Assembly: GCA_003599535.1 (NCBI GenBank)
Contig: QZKQ01000071.1
Location: 1 to 64,000 of the forward strand
From: Candidatus Zixiibacteriota bacterium
GTDB taxonomy: Bacteria > Electryoneota > B3-LCP
Reading direction: 5' to 3'
DNA length: 64,000 nucleotides
Shown here: positions 1 to 8,578 of the stretch, in pieces
How positions within the stretch are numbered: the first letter of the stretch is position 1
How the letters are laid out: each line of letters starts with the position of its first letter
The notes under the pieces: model-generated
Told to the model about the DNA's origin: nothing
Databases searched by the model: none
Seen by the model: only the letters and a program-made list of their open reading frames with translations
Made by a program: the position numbers and the translations under genes

Positions 1-25
1 ATTATCCACCCCTCCCGGCGCCGGT

Positions 26-994
26 ATGCTTAAAGCTGTCATTTCGATTCTGGCCCTCTTCGTCCTGGTTTCCACGGCGGCGGCCCAGAACGCCCGCCTG
101 GACCAGGCCGTCGCCCTGTTCGATTCCGGCCGCTACGCCGAAGCCCGCGCCGAGCTGGAGGCCATCGTCAAGCAGCAGCCGAAGAACGCCCGGGCCTACG
201 CTTACCTGGGGCGCATCGCCTTCGCGGAGCGGGATACTGACCGCGCCGTCAAGTGGCTGAAGAAGGCCGTGGACCTGGAGGAGACCAGCTCACAGTATTA
301 CGCCTGGCTGGGCTACGCCTACGGCCAGGACGCCCAGCACGGCAATCCCCTGGGCCGGCTGGCCGCGGCGCGCAAGTGCAAGAGTAGTCTGGAAAAAGCG
401 GTGAATCTGGACCCGCAGAACCATGCAGCGCGCATGGGCCTGATGGAGTACTACCTGCAGGCTCCCAGCGTGGCCGGCGGGGACAAAGAGAAGGCGCTGG
501 CCGAGGCGGAAACCCTGCGCCGCCAGGATCCGTTGCTGGGCCACCGCGCCTTCGCCCTAATCTACGAAGTGGAAGAGCAGTACGACCTGGCCCGCCGGGA
601 ATACGACCAGGCCATCGCGGCGTACCCTGATAGCATTGATCTGCGCATCCAGTTAGGCTACTTCCAGCAGCGCCGGGAAGCCTGGGATCAGGCCTTCGCC
701 ACCTTCGAGCAGATCTGGGCGGAACATCCCGAAGAGATCAACGCCTGCTACCAGATCGGCCGCACCGGAGCACTGTCCGGGCAGAACCTGGATCGCTCCA
801 CCGAATGCCTGCGCCATTATCTGCAGCAGCAACCGGGAGAAGACGATCCGCCCCTGGAGGCCGCTCATTACCGCCTGGGCATGGTGTACCAGAAGGCCGG
901 CAAAGTGGATCAGGCCCGGGCGGAATACCAAGCCGTCCTGCGCACGGACCCCAAGCACGAAGGAGCAAAGGAAGCGCTGAAGAGTTTAAAGTAA
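26..994 (+). CDS. Secreted or periplasmic TPR-repeat protein
   Basis: 322 aa. The N-terminus is a typical signal peptide (short basic start, hydrophobic LFVLV core, AAAQ cleavage region near residue 20). The rest is helical tetratricopeptide repeats: an ARLDQAVALF/AEARAELEAI unit near 25-55, AYAYLGRIAF near 60, YYAWLGYAYG near 95, and a clear C-terminal pair with HYRLGMVYQKAGKVDQA near 285-300. TPR arrays bind partner proteins; no catalytic domain is visible. The 350-bp gap to dapF argues for a separate transcription unit. The partner and exact role are unknown. Confidence 0.85.
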   Translation: MLKAVISILALFVLVSTAAAQNARLDQAVALFDSGRYAEARAELEAIVKQQPKNARAYAYLGRIAFAERDTDRAVKWLKKAVDLEETSSQYYAWLGYAYGQDAQHGNPLGRLAAARKCKSSLEKAVNLDPQNHAARMGLMEYYLQAPSVAGGDKEKALAEAETLRRQDPLLGHRAFALIYEVEEQYDLARREYDQAIAAYPDSIDLRIQLGYFQQRREAWDQAFATFEQIWAEHPEEINACYQIGRTGALSGQNLDRSTECLRHYLQQQPGEDDPPLEAAHYRLGMVYQKAGKVDQARAEYQAVLRTDPKHEGAKEALKSLK

Positions 995-1171
995 CCATGG
1001 CCTTATCCGTACGGGCGCCAAGATAGCGGTTCGCCATAGCGACAGGACAATTGGGTTCATTCAGGGTTTCAGCCGGCTCTGCCCGGAACCGTCACCCCGT
1101 GGTCCATTCGGGATAGTCACTGGGCTATTCGTCAGTTGTCGGACCCATCTTCTGAAAGTAGATGTATTGGG

Positions 1172-1227
1172 GAGCATCCCGCTTCAGCGGGATAGCTCGA
1201 CCGTAGCCCGGGAATTCATTCCCGGGC
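1172..1227. repeat. Pair of intergenic palindromes
   Basis: The 350-bp gap between the TPR gene and dapF holds two hairpins. The first is GAGC-TCCCGCT/AGCGGGA-GCTC at 1172-1198. The second is a 10-bp perfect arm GCCCGGGAAT/ATTCCCGGGC at 1206-1227. The second closely resembles the palindrome at 51344-51363. Neither has a T-run on the plus strand, so they look like dispersed repeats rather than terminators. I see no gene in the rest of 995-1343. Confidence 0.6.
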
Positions 1228-1343
1228 GCGATGGGGAGCAGCGAACCTCGCCTGCCATCACGGCGCCCCCTGAAGGACCCCATTCATATCACGAAGACAA
1301 TCTCAGCACCGGGAACAAGCTGCGTTTTTAACCTGGAACAGTC

Positions 1344-2210
1344 ATGAACCTCACCCCTCGTCAGCCCAGCAAGAACGTCCTGTACTTCGCCAAGTATCAC
1401 GGCGCCGGCAACGACTTCATCATGGTTGACGGCATCAAGTACCCGGACACGCCCAGTTGGTGGCATCGGGAGACCATCTACAAGCTATGCAGCCGCCGCT
1501 TCGGCGTGGGCGCGGACGGTCTGATCGTCCTGCTGCCTTCCGAGGAATGCGACTACCGCATGAAATACTTCAACTCCGACGGTGTGGAAGCCCAGATGTG
1601 CGGCAACGGCCTGCGCTGCCTGGCGCTGTTCATCCGCGACCAGGGGCACCGGGTCTCCTCGCCCATGAGCATCCAGACTCTGGCCGGTGGCGTGACCGTG
1701 GACATTCTGGCCGGTGAGCGGGTGCGGGTGGGCATGCCGGGCGTCTCCTTCGAGCGCAAGGACCTGCCCATGCGCGGCAAGGGGGAGTGCATCAACGAGG
1801 AGCTGAAGATTGACACCCAGGCCTACCGTATTACGGCGCTGTCGGTGGGCAATCCTCACGTGGTTCTGTTCGGCGATTACACCGACGAGCAGGTGTCCGA
1901 CCTGGGGCCCAAGATCGAGACCCACGAGCTGTTCCCCCAGCGCACCAACGTGCACTTCGTCAAGATCGCCGGGATTGACCGCCTGGAGCAGAAGATCTGG
2001 GAACGGGGCTGCGGTCGGACCCTGGCCTGCGGGTCGGGGGCCGTAGCCGCCGCCGCCGCGGCCATCGTCCGGGGGCTGATGCCGGCCGGAGTGCCGCTCC
2101 GGGTGCAGCAGCCGGGCGGAGAGTTGACCGTGGCCGTGGCCGACCAGTTCCGGGAATCCTCCCTGGAAGGCGAGGCGGTGTACGTTTACCATGGGGTGGT
2201 GGAGTTCTGA
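1344..2210 (+). CDS. dapF: Diaminopimelate epimerase
   Basis: 288 aa, the usual size for the family. DapF interconverts LL- and meso-diaminopimelate in lysine and peptidoglycan synthesis, in the cytoplasm, without PLP. Both catalytic cysteine motifs are present: MCGNGLRCLA (Cys86) and GCGRTLACGSGA (Cys229), as is the N-terminal KYHGAGNDFIMVD motif. A strong terminator follows directly, so it ends its transcription unit. The only other family this fold could suggest is PhzF, and one of those lies at 40775-41608, but the two-Cys pattern settles this one as DapF. Confidence 0.98.
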   Translation: MNLTPRQPSKNVLYFAKYHGAGNDFIMVDGIKYPDTPSWWHRETIYKLCSRRFGVGADGLIVLLPSEECDYRMKYFNSDGVEAQMCGNGLRCLALFIRDQGHRVSSPMSIQTLAGGVTVDILAGERVRVGMPGVSFERKDLPMRGKGECINEELKIDTQAYRITALSVGNPHVVLFGDYTDEQVSDLGPKIETHELFPQRTNVHFVKIAGIDRLEQKIWERGCGRTLACGSGAVAAAAAAIVRGLMPAGVPLRVQQPGGELTVAVADQFRESSLEGEAVYVYHGVVEF

Positions 2211-2235
2211 CCGGCCGGCGTTGTCCCGTCCTCTC

Positions 2236-2263
2236 AAGGCGCACTGCGGTGCGCCTTTTTTTT
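2236..2263 (+). terminator. Rho-independent terminator after dapF
   Basis: Perfect 8-bp stem AGGCGCAC/GTGCGCCT with a TGCG loop, followed by an eight-base T run, 26 bp past the dapF stop codon. Confidence 0.93.
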
Positions 2264-2345
2264 AGCCGGTCATGTTCCCCTAAAACCGGTGGAAGGGTTA
2301 CGCCGGTCTTATCATGGGTGAAAAATCGAATCTGGAAAATTTCCC

Positions 2346-2374
2346 TTGACATTGTCTTGATTTTGATGTATATT
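2346..2374 (+). promoter_or_regulatory. Sigma-70-like promoter for the beta-propeller gene
   Basis: TTGACA at 2346-2351, 17-bp spacer, TATATT at 2369-2374. The start codon at 2461 lies about 80 bp downstream. Same architecture as seven other promoters in the window. Confidence 0.8.
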
Positions 2375-2460
2375 TTATGTTAATGCGTCCCGAAGCGTCC
2401 AGTTCCGCGACCGGCGGTCTCGTCCGCCGGGGTGCGGCCTACTTTTGCATCGGAGGAGAC

Positions 2461-4455
2461 ATGAGCTGTTCACATTTCAACAGGGGGGTGGTTGCGCTGC
2501 TGCTTTTGGCCGGGATGAGCGCCGCCGTTCAGGCCCAACTGGTAACCCCGGAATGGATCGTGGAATACGGCACCCCGGGAGTTGGCCTGCAGGGACAATT
2601 CATCGCCCTTTCCCCGGAGGGGGGCATCTGCGTGGCCGGCAGATCCGGGGGATACCCTTCCTGCGATTATCTGACCACCAAGTTCAGCCCCGACAGCGTT
2701 TTGCTCTGGTCGGCGACCTACAACGGCCCGGCCAACGGGGTGGACCAAATCTGCGCGCTGGCGGTGGACACCCAGGGTAACGTCTACGTCACGGGGATCA
2801 GTGGAACCAGCGCCGACCGGGATTTCGCCACCATCAAGTACGACTCCGCCGGGGTACAGCAGTGGCTTAACCGGTATGACAGTGGTCAGAATGACCACTG
2901 CGCGGGTCTGGCGGTGGATGAGGCCGGCAACGTCTACGTCGCGGGACAAAGTCAAGTCAACCCGTTGCACAACTGTCTAACTCTGGTAAAGTATGACAGC
3001 ACCGGGAACCAGGTATGGGTGGTCAACTACACGGTGCCGGGCGGCTATGAGAATCATCAGGCTTCGGGAATTGATCTGGACAGCCAGGGGAATATCCTGC
3101 TCGCCGCGGACAATTATGGTTCCGAGAACAGAAATTCCGTTCTGCTGAAGTATTCCCCCGCCGGCCAGTTGCTGTGGCAGACGATTTACCCCCAAACGGC
3201 CTTGGATTGGTCCACCAAAGTGGTTGTCGGGGAAAACGACGCGGTGTACCTGGCCGGGACCAAGTGGCTAAGTTCGAGCCATCTGGCGCCGTATGTCGCG
3301 AAATATTCCCCGGCCGGCCAGCAGCTCTGGAATTCCGTCTACTCCGCGCCCCCCGTAACCATCAACACCTGCCTGAAACCCGTGCTGGACGCCGACGGCA
3401 ATGTGATCCTGGGCTGCAACCTGGGGTACGATTACGGCGCTCTGAAATATAACAGCGCCGGAGAGTTGCAATGGGCCGCCACCTGGGGCAACCCTTCCCT
3501 TAGCTCTGATGCCGCTATGGATGTCGCCGTAGATGATGAAGGCAACGTCTACGTGACCGGCAGCAGTTGCTTGGTCAGCAGCTACTGGGATTGCAATACC
3601 GTGAAATTCGACGCCCAGGGGCAGTTCCAGTGGCTCCACACTTACGGTGACAATCCCGGGAACTCCGAGGAAGGAGGATATGCCGTCGCCGCCGATGGCG
3701 AGGGTCACGTCTACGTCGCCGGCCTGTGCGATGTCATGCTGGATTACCAGGTGCTGCTGATCAAACTGGACCAGGCGGACCTGGATTTGACCTTCACCCT
3801 CGTCCCGATGGTCCTGCCCATTCAGATGCCCGCCACCGGCGGCGTGTTCGACTTCCTGGCCTTCGCCACCAACAACGATTCCGTGCCCCAGGCGGTGAAC
3901 CTGTGGACGAAGCAGATCCTGCCCAACGGAGCGATGCAGAGCCCGGTGCTGGGGCCCGTATCCCTCACCCTGCCGCCGGGAACCCTGGGCTGGTTCCGCC
4001 ACCAGAACGTGCCCGGCACGGCGCCGGCGGGAAGCTACACCTACATCGGCTGCCTGGGGGTCTATCCCAACGGCGCCTGGGCCGCGGACAGCCTGGTCTA
4101 CGCCAAGCAGACGCGCGGCGTGGGCGAATGGGTGGACGACTGGGCCAACTGGGGCGATCCCTTCCCCGGGCAGGCACAGCCTGCTCTTCTCCCTTCGGGT
4201 CTGACCTTGGAGGCGTTCCCCAATCCCTTCAATCCGGAAACGGCTGTCGGCTACCGGTTATCGGCTCCCGGCCTGGTCAGCCTCCGGGTTTACGATACCG
4301 CCGGACGTGTGGTGGCGACGCTGGTGGACGGCTGGAGGGAAGCGGGCGCGCACGAGGCGACCTTCGACGCTTCCGGGTTTCCCAGCGGGATCTACTTCGC
4401 CCGGCTGGAGGCGGGAAGCTTCACCCAGACACAGAAGCTCATTCTGCTGAAGTAG
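2461..4455 (+). CDS. Secreted SBBP-type beta-propeller protein with C-terminal sorting domain
   Basis: 664 aa from the ATG at 2461, chosen because GGAGGAG precedes it and a signal peptide begins there (hydrophobic ALLLLAGM, ending AVQAQ). An in-frame ATG at 2377 overlaps the promoter and is rejected. The body has repeated blades of the form GNVYVTG...KYDSAG.QQW, typical of SBBP (seven-bladed propeller) repeats. The last ~80 residues carry FPNPFNPET, VYDTAGRVV, SGIYFARL and a final QKLILLK, the type A sorting-domain pattern linked in FCB bacteria to the type IX system. Likely a cell-surface or released structural or binding protein; the ligand is unknown. It has its own promoter and terminator. 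Confidence 0.87.
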   Translation: MSCSHFNRGVVALLLLAGMSAAVQAQLVTPEWIVEYGTPGVGLQGQFIALSPEGGICVAGRSGGYPSCDYLTTKFSPDSVLLWSATYNGPANGVDQICALAVDTQGNVYVTGISGTSADRDFATIKYDSAGVQQWLNRYDSGQNDHCAGLAVDEAGNVYVAGQSQVNPLHNCLTLVKYDSTGNQVWVVNYTVPGGYENHQASGIDLDSQGNILLAADNYGSENRNSVLLKYSPAGQLLWQTIYPQTALDWSTKVVVGENDAVYLAGTKWLSSSHLAPYVAKYSPAGQQLWNSVYSAPPVTINTCLKPVLDADGNVILGCNLGYDYGALKYNSAGELQWAATWGNPSLSSDAAMDVAVDDEGNVYVTGSSCLVSSYWDCNTVKFDAQGQFQWLHTYGDNPGNSEEGGYAVAADGEGHVYVAGLCDVMLDYQVLLIKLDQADLDLTFTLVPMVLPIQMPATGGVFDFLAFATNNDSVPQAVNLWTKQILPNGAMQSPVLGPVSLTLPPGTLGWFRHQNVPGTAPAGSYTYIGCLGVYPNGAWAADSLVYAKQTRGVGEWVDDWANWGDPFPGQAQPALLPSGLTLEAFPNPFNPETAVGYRLSAPGLVSLRVYDTAGRVVATLVDGWREAGAHEATFDASGFPSGIYFARLEAGSFTQTQKLILLK

Positions 4456-4480
4456 GGGGTATGGGGTATAGGGTATGGAA

Positions 4481-4510
4481 CGGGCGATCCCTGCCGGGGT
4501 CGCCCCTTTT
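4481..4510 (+). terminator. Terminator after the beta-propeller gene
   Basis: GGGCGATCCC/GGGGTCGCCC imperfect stem with a TGCC loop followed by CTTTT, about 26 bp past the stop at 4455. Confidence 0.75.
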
Positions 4511-4520
4511 GTTATGGAAG

Positions 4521-4590
4521 AGGGAAAAAGTGAAAAGTGAAAAGTAAAAAGTAAAAAGGAAAATGGAAAGATGGAAAGATAGAAAGATAG
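4521..4590 (+). repeat. A-rich simple repeat
   Basis: Tandem degenerate units of GTGAAAA, GTAAAAA and GGAAAGAT. Similar low-complexity tracts in the opposite sense (AACTTTCCAAC-type) occur at 51746-51790 and near 38064-38090, always between genes. No coding signal. Confidence 0.7.
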
Positions 4591-4690
4591 AGGGTGGGAC
4601 AGACATGCTTGTCTGTCGGTAGGGGAGGGGTGTAGGGGCGATGCATCTGCCCTCGGGAGGCCTCTGTCCCTCCCCAAACCCCGATTCTCC

Positions 4691-4803
4691 CCCGAAGGCA
4701 GCACCATCCAACCCGTCGAGCAGATGCTTCGCCCTCCTCTGGCAGCGGCACACCCCCTCCCGAAGGCAGCACCATCCAACCCGTCGAGCAGATGCTTCGC
4801 CCT
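4691..4803 (+). repeat. Perfect 45-bp direct repeat
   Basis: Positions 4691-4735 and 4759-4803 are identical over 45 bp and separated by 23 bp. Each contains the run CATCCAACCCGTCGAGCAGA. They sit in the 600-bp gap between the beta-propeller gene and the GNAT gene, which also has a small palindrome at about 4600-4619 (ACAGACATGCTTGTCTGT). No open frame with coding character covers the region. Confidence 0.85.
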
Positions 4804-4967
4804 TTCGACGGTAGCGGCCTCGCCCCTGCACCTGCCGCACCCGGAGTTCCGCAACGGGGGGCGGCCCTGTCTGTTGGCTGTCTGCTGTAAGCTGACAGCT
4901 CTTTCCCGCCTCTTGGCTTTCTATCGCCCCGGACGGCCTCACTTCGCATTTAAACGCTTGAATTCGC

Positions 4968-4996
4968 TTGACAAAAGGGGCTCAGTGATATATATT
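4968..4996 (+). promoter_or_regulatory. Sigma-70-like promoter for the GNAT gene
   Basis: TTGACA at 4968-4973, 17-bp spacer, TATATT at 4991-4996, about 60 bp before the start codon at 5055. Confidence 0.8.
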
Positions 4997-5054
4997 AAGA
5001 GCACAACACCAGACGGGCGCCCCCGCGGGCGCGATTTCACGCAAAGGAGGCATC

Positions 5055-5519
5055 ATGAACATTCGACCGGCTCAGGAGTCGGATCGGGCGACGCTGACCG
5101 CCCTGCACATCGCCGACGATATCGAAAAGTACAAGGACGCTCCCCAGGTCATGCCGGCGCTGCGGCTGTCGGAGCTGTCCAGCCAGGGCCGGGACGTCAT
5201 CCTGGTGGCCGAGGAGGAGGGCGAGGTGGTAGGTTACTTCTGGGCCGTGGCGTTGCGGGTGTTCGACTACCGCCTGGGCCTGCTCTTTTACCTGTACGTG
5301 GAACGCAGTCACCGGCGCCGCGGCATCGGCCGCAAGCTGCTGCAGCAGGGCATCCAGGAACTGCACGCGTTGGGCGTGCGGCGTTTCTGGGCCACACCCG
5401 AAGCCCGTAACAGCATCACCCGGTCTCTCCTGGAAGCGGTCGGCTTCGAGCCCGGCCCGGAAAGGGTTTTCTACGTGAAGGTCGAGCCCGGCGCCCAGCA
5501 CGAGTGGGATCGAGGTTAG
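5055..5519 (+). CDS. GNAT-family N-acetyltransferase
   Basis: 154 aa, normal for a single GNAT domain. AAAGGAGG lies just upstream of the ATG. The acetyl-CoA pyrophosphate-binding loop is seen as RSHRRRGIGRKLL near residues 90-102, preceded by the beta-4 strand LLFYLYVE and followed by the beta-5 strand VRRFWATPEARN. It transfers an acetyl group from acetyl-CoA to an amine; the substrate cannot be read from sequence. Monocistronic, with its own promoter, and it ends against a shared terminator facing the response regulator gene. Confidence 0.88.
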   Translation: MNIRPAQESDRATLTALHIADDIEKYKDAPQVMPALRLSELSSQGRDVILVAEEEGEVVGYFWAVALRVFDYRLGLLFYLYVERSHRRRGIGRKLLQQGIQELHALGVRRFWATPEARNSITRSLLEAVGFEPGPERVFYVKVEPGAQHEWDRG

Positions 5520-5560
5520 GCGGGCGCCCCCATGCTGCTTCCGGTTCGTCCGGAGCGAAA

Positions 5561-5586
5561 AATGGCCGCACCGGAGTGCGGCCATT
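5561..5586. terminator. Bidirectional terminator hairpin
   Basis: Perfect 11-bp stem AATGGCCGCAC/GTGCGGCCATT with a CGGA loop between the convergent GNAT and response-regulator genes. A-rich sequence flanks the left side (GAAAA). Confidence 0.75.
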
Positions 5587-5616
5587 GCCGTTTCCAAAGC
5601 CAAACTGAAGAAAGCG

Positions 5617-5994
5617 TCAACCGGGCAGGTTCACGTCCGGCAGCAGCTTGGCGATCAGTTCTTTCATCTGCCAGAACATGTAAGGCTTCTCCAGGAAGGC
5701 ATCCGCCCGCTCTCGCTGCATCTGCATCTCCACGTCCGACAGTTGCACACCGCTGATCAGCACCACCGGAGCGGGATGCTCGTCTGACTTGATTTTTTCC
5801 AGGAGCTCCACTCCGGTCATGCCCGGCATGAAAATGTCGGCGATGACCAGGCAGGGCCGCTGACGCTGGTAGATTTCCCAGCCCGTGTGCCCATCTGTGG
5901 CGTGGAAAATGGTGAACCCCAGCGTCTCCAGGTAATCCTGCAGGATGGTGCGGATGGTCGGATCGTCGTCCACAACCAGGACCATGCGATTCAT
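5617..5994 (-). CDS. Single-domain response regulator (receiver only)
   Basis: 125 aa, a CheY-like receiver domain with no output domain. Seen: the acidic pocket VLVVDDD (residues 5-11), phospho-acceptor Asp53 in LVIADIFMPG, Ser81 at the switch position, and Lys103 in FLEKPY. It would accept a phosphoryl group from a histidine kinase and act by protein-protein contact. The nearest kinase is at 12250-13443, 6 kb away, so the pairing is only a guess. The gene is alone between tRNA-Glu and the convergent GNAT gene. Confidence 0.93.
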   Translation of the reverse strand: MNRMVLVVDDDPTIRTILQDYLETLGFTIFHATDGHTGWEIYQRQRPCLVIADIFMPGMTGVELLEKIKSDEHPAPVVLISGVQLSDVEMQMQRERADAFLEKPYMFWQMKELIAKLLPDVNLPG

Positions 5995-6135
5995 GGACCT
6001 CTCCCAAGCAACGTGCGTGATCCGCCGGACAGGTCAGGTGGTCCGGCGAGGGAAGATAAAAATGTCGGAGGGAGAACAATCAGCGACGAGAAGCAGTCCG
6101 AGCCAAGAGACTGTGTGCGCCAACAGCCGAGGGAA

Positions 6136-6210
6136 TGGTGACCCCCAGGGGATTCGAACCCCTGTTACAAGATCGAAAATCTTGAGTCCTAACCACTAGA
6201 CGAGGGGGCC
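6136..6210 (-). tRNA. tRNA-Glu (TTC anticodon)
   Basis: 75 nt on the minus strand. The acceptor stem GGCCCCC/GGGGGTC (one G-T pair), the discriminator A and an encoded CCA are all visible. The anticodon stem CAAGA/TCTTG encloses loop TTTTCGA, giving anticodon TTC. The T arm has the standard GGTTCGAATCC core. Confidence 0.97.
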
Positions 6211-6507
6211 GTGGCGGAAGGCATTTCAGCCAATTAATATACACAACTCCGATTATAAATCCAAGCAATTTTTGGACATTCGCGTTTCCCCATGAGGGCC
6301 GCTGCACGTCCTCGCCGCCGGTTCTCCCGTCCCTACGCTTAAACCCATCTTCTCGCCCCGGGTGTTCCCGCCGGCCAACAGCGCCGCGCGGGAATTCGTA
6401 CCTTTTACGACCCTTTTTCCCGGCCTGCATAAGGCTGATATTTTTTTTCGCCTGCGCCACGACTGTATTCGCCTTTCACGTACACCATTGCAGAAGGGTC
6501 ATTACGC

Positions 6508-6975
6508 ATGAAATCCGACCTCGTCAAAGCGTTTATCGCCGCTCTGGAATCGGACGATCCGCACCGTGCAGGCGAGTACTTGTCTGACGATTTCACCTTT
6601 CAGGGGCCCATTCCCGGCCCCTTGAATAAAGCGGAGTTTCTGGACTATTTCAGCGCTTTGAAGAAGGGCTTGCCGGACTTCGCCTTCAACCTGGACACCA
6701 TCCGGGAAGAGGAAGGCATCCTCTTCGGCGTGCTCCACCGCACCGGGACCCACACCGGGGAACTGGCGCTGCCCGGCATCGTGCCCATCCTGCCCACCGG
6801 AATGTCGGTGGCCCTGCCCAACGAGCCCATCCATTTCCACTTTTGCGGCAACCAGATCTGCGAGCTGGAAATTGACCACGCCTCCGGGGGAGGCCTGGAG
6901 GGCATCCTGGAGCAGTTGGGGGCCGAAATGCCGCAAAACTGGAACTGGCACCAGGAACCCGTACCGTCGATATGA
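6508..6975 (+). CDS. SnoaL/NTF2-like protein, paralogue 1 of 6
   Basis: 155 aa. Family landmarks of SnoaL-like (ester cyclase/NTF2 fold) proteins are visible: ESDDPHRAGEYLSDDF near residues 12-28, LPDFAFNL, GTHTGELALPG, ILPTG and the C-terminal LEGILEQLGAEMP. The usual SnoaL acid/base Asp before the final helix is replaced by a glycine-rich segment (SGGG). First of six tandem co-directional relatives. A strong terminator follows, so it is transcribed separately. Substrate unknown; small-molecule binding or cyclisation/hydrolysis is the family expectation. Confidence 0.85.
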   Translation: MKSDLVKAFIAALESDDPHRAGEYLSDDFTFQGPIPGPLNKAEFLDYFSALKKGLPDFAFNLDTIREEEGILFGVLHRTGTHTGELALPGIVPILPTGMSVALPNEPIHFHFCGNQICELEIDHASGGGLEGILEQLGAEMPQNWNWHQEPVPSI

Positions 6976-7019
6976 CCGGGGATACCGTGACCGTCGCGTA
7001 GCCGGATGGTACCTCGACT

Positions 7020-7056
7020 GGAAAAAACCGTGCCTGAAAAGCGCACGGTTTTTTCC
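7020..7056. terminator. Terminator after paralogue 1
   Basis: Near-perfect stem with arms GGAAAAAACCGTGC and GCACGGTTTTTTCC around a CTGAAAAGC loop. The T-run (and the A-run on the other side) makes it potentially bidirectional. Confidence 0.85.
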
Positions 7057-7179
7057 TTCCCGTGCCATCGAATTAAACTGGAAATAGCCAAATTCGGGCT
7101 AACTCCCTGCCGTATCCTTTAATGAATCACGCAAACGACCGGCCATGCTTGGTCGCTGTTTTATCCTTGACCCGAAGCC

Positions 7180-7713
7180 ATGATCGAACCACAAGAGATG
7201 ACGGATACGCAGGACCGGCTGTCCACCCGGGTGGACTTCATCCTCGCGCTTATGCCCGAGATGGAATCCGGCCATCCCGACCGAGCCGTCCGGTACCTCT
7301 CGGACGATTTCATATACACCGACACGTTCCCCGAACCCCTGAACCGGGATCAGTACCTGGAATTCCAGCGTCTCCTGAAGCAGGCCTTCCCCGATTGGTC
7401 GCATCACCTGCGGGATTTCGAAGCGGAGGGCGAAGATATCGTTCACGCGATCCTGGAGCGCGGCGGCACGCACACAGGCGAGCTGGTGTTGCCCGGATTG
7501 CAGCCCATACCTCCCACCGGCGTCACCGTACAGTTACCGCCCGAGCCGGTCATCTTCTCCTTCTTCGAAGACATCATTGACAAAATCCAGGTAGAAGAAA
7601 TCCCGGGCGGCGGTCTGGAAGGCCTCCTGAGCCACCTGGGGGTCGAAATGCCCTGGACCTACAGCGGCCTGTGGACCCGGCGCCTGATCAAACCGCCCGC
7701 CGCCATTCTCTGA
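7180..7713 (+). CDS. SnoaL/NTF2-like protein, paralogue 2 of 6
   Basis: 177 aa, with about 20 extra N-terminal residues relative to paralogue 1. The same blocks appear: GHPDRAVRYLSDDFIY, FPDWSHHL, GGTHTGELVLPG, PIPPTG, LEGLLSHLGVEMP. No strong ribosome-binding site marks the ATG at 7180. Met7 (7198) is an alternative start that would bring the length closer to its relatives. It lies 200 bp after paralogue 1, with a long AT-rich gap after it. Confidence 0.83.
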   Translation: MIEPQEMTDTQDRLSTRVDFILALMPEMESGHPDRAVRYLSDDFIYTDTFPEPLNRDQYLEFQRLLKQAFPDWSHHLRDFEAEGEDIVHAILERGGTHTGELVLPGLQPIPPTGVTVQLPPEPVIFSFFEDIIDKIQVEEIPGGGLEGLLSHLGVEMPWTYSGLWTRRLIKPPAAIL

Positions 7714-7780
7714 TTCCTCCTGCATCGCCATGCACCTTCCCGGGACCTCCCGCCGGGATATCCCTGCCTTTCGCGCCGGA

Positions 7781-7920
7781 TGTTATCAATTATAACATAA
7801 TTGTTGCATTTGTAACAATTAGGCGCTTTTCGATCCAACGGGGCAGCAGTCGCCTCGTACCCCTTACGTACCCTTGATTTACCCGCCGTACGACCCGCTA
7901 AGTTACTGTTATTTATAACA
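7781..7920 (+). promoter_or_regulatory. AT-rich cluster of inverted repeats upstream of paralogue 3
   Basis: The 255-bp gap 7714-7968 is unusually AT-rich for this genome. It contains TGTTAT-N5-ATAACA at 7781-7797, TAATTGTT-N8-AACAATTA at 7798-7821 and TGTTAT-N2-ATAACA at 7907-7920. Two occurrences of the same half-site pair suggest operators for a dimeric regulator. The regulator is not identifiable here. Confidence 0.45.
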
Positions 7921-7968
7921 TTATTTAAAGCACCAACCCTCTCGTGGGGCTATTCAGCAGAGGAACCC

Positions 7969-8487
7969 ATGGAAAAATTGAACCTCCTCAAGGCAGTCGC
8001 GGCGGAACTGGAAATGGAAAATCCCAGGGGCTTGGCCCGTTACCTGTCGGATGATTTCGTCTACAGCGGCGCGATTCCGGAACCCTTGAGCAAGCACCAG
8101 TATATTGAGTTCATGGCGGCCATCAAGCAGGCGTTGCCGGACTGGTCTTACGCCATCGAGGCGATCAAGGATCTCGGCCACAATGTCATCCGGCTGTTGG
8201 TGCAGCCCCAGGGGACGCACATGGGAGATCTGATCCTGCCGGGGATGGAGCCGATTTCTGCCACGGGCGCCCGGCTGGTCCTGCCCCACGAGATCGTGGA
8301 TTACACCTTCAAAGACCATAAAATCCTGGAAATTGTCTCCTGGACGAGCTCGGGAGGAGGGTTCAGCGGTCTGCTGACGCAGCTGGGCGCCGACCTCACC
8401 CGCATTTTCTGGTCCATGTTGGGCCTGCCGCAAACGGAGCGGGAGACGCGGGAAAGAGCGCCGGCGCGCGAGGCGGTTCTGGCCTGA
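7969..8487 (+). CDS. SnoaL/NTF2-like protein, paralogue 3 of 6
   Basis: 172 aa. GAGG precedes the ATG. Seen: NPRGLARYLSDDFVYSG, LPDWSYAI, QGTHMGDLILPG, PISATG, GGGFSGLLTQLGADL. The C-terminus is longer and charged (about 25 residues rich in Arg/Glu). It alone follows the AT-rich repeat cluster, so it may be regulated differently from its neighbours. Followed by a hairpin terminator. Confidence 0.84.
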   Translation: MEKLNLLKAVAAELEMENPRGLARYLSDDFVYSGAIPEPLSKHQYIEFMAAIKQALPDWSYAIEAIKDLGHNVIRLLVQPQGTHMGDLILPGMEPISATGARLVLPHEIVDYTFKDHKILEIVSWTSSGGGFSGLLTQLGADLTRIFWSMLGLPQTERETRERAPAREAVLA

Positions 8488-8528
8488 TTCCAGCCGATTC
8501 CGGCCGGGAAAAAAGTGACAACAACGGG

Positions 8529-8578
8529 CCCGCCCCGGGGGTAGTCTGCGGATATCCCCGGAGCGGGTTTGTTGTTTT
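8529..8578 (+). terminator. Terminator after paralogue 3
   Basis: Long GC stem CCCGC-CC-GGGG / CCCC-GG-GCGGG (about 11 pairs with bulges) followed by TTTGTTGTTTT. Confidence 0.7.

Noticed and set aside
4600-4619. Small palindrome ACAGACATGCTTGTCTGT as part of the RAYT element family
   Set aside because: It shares only the CATGCTT core with the element ends and lacks the GTGGTGG end and the hairpin stems.
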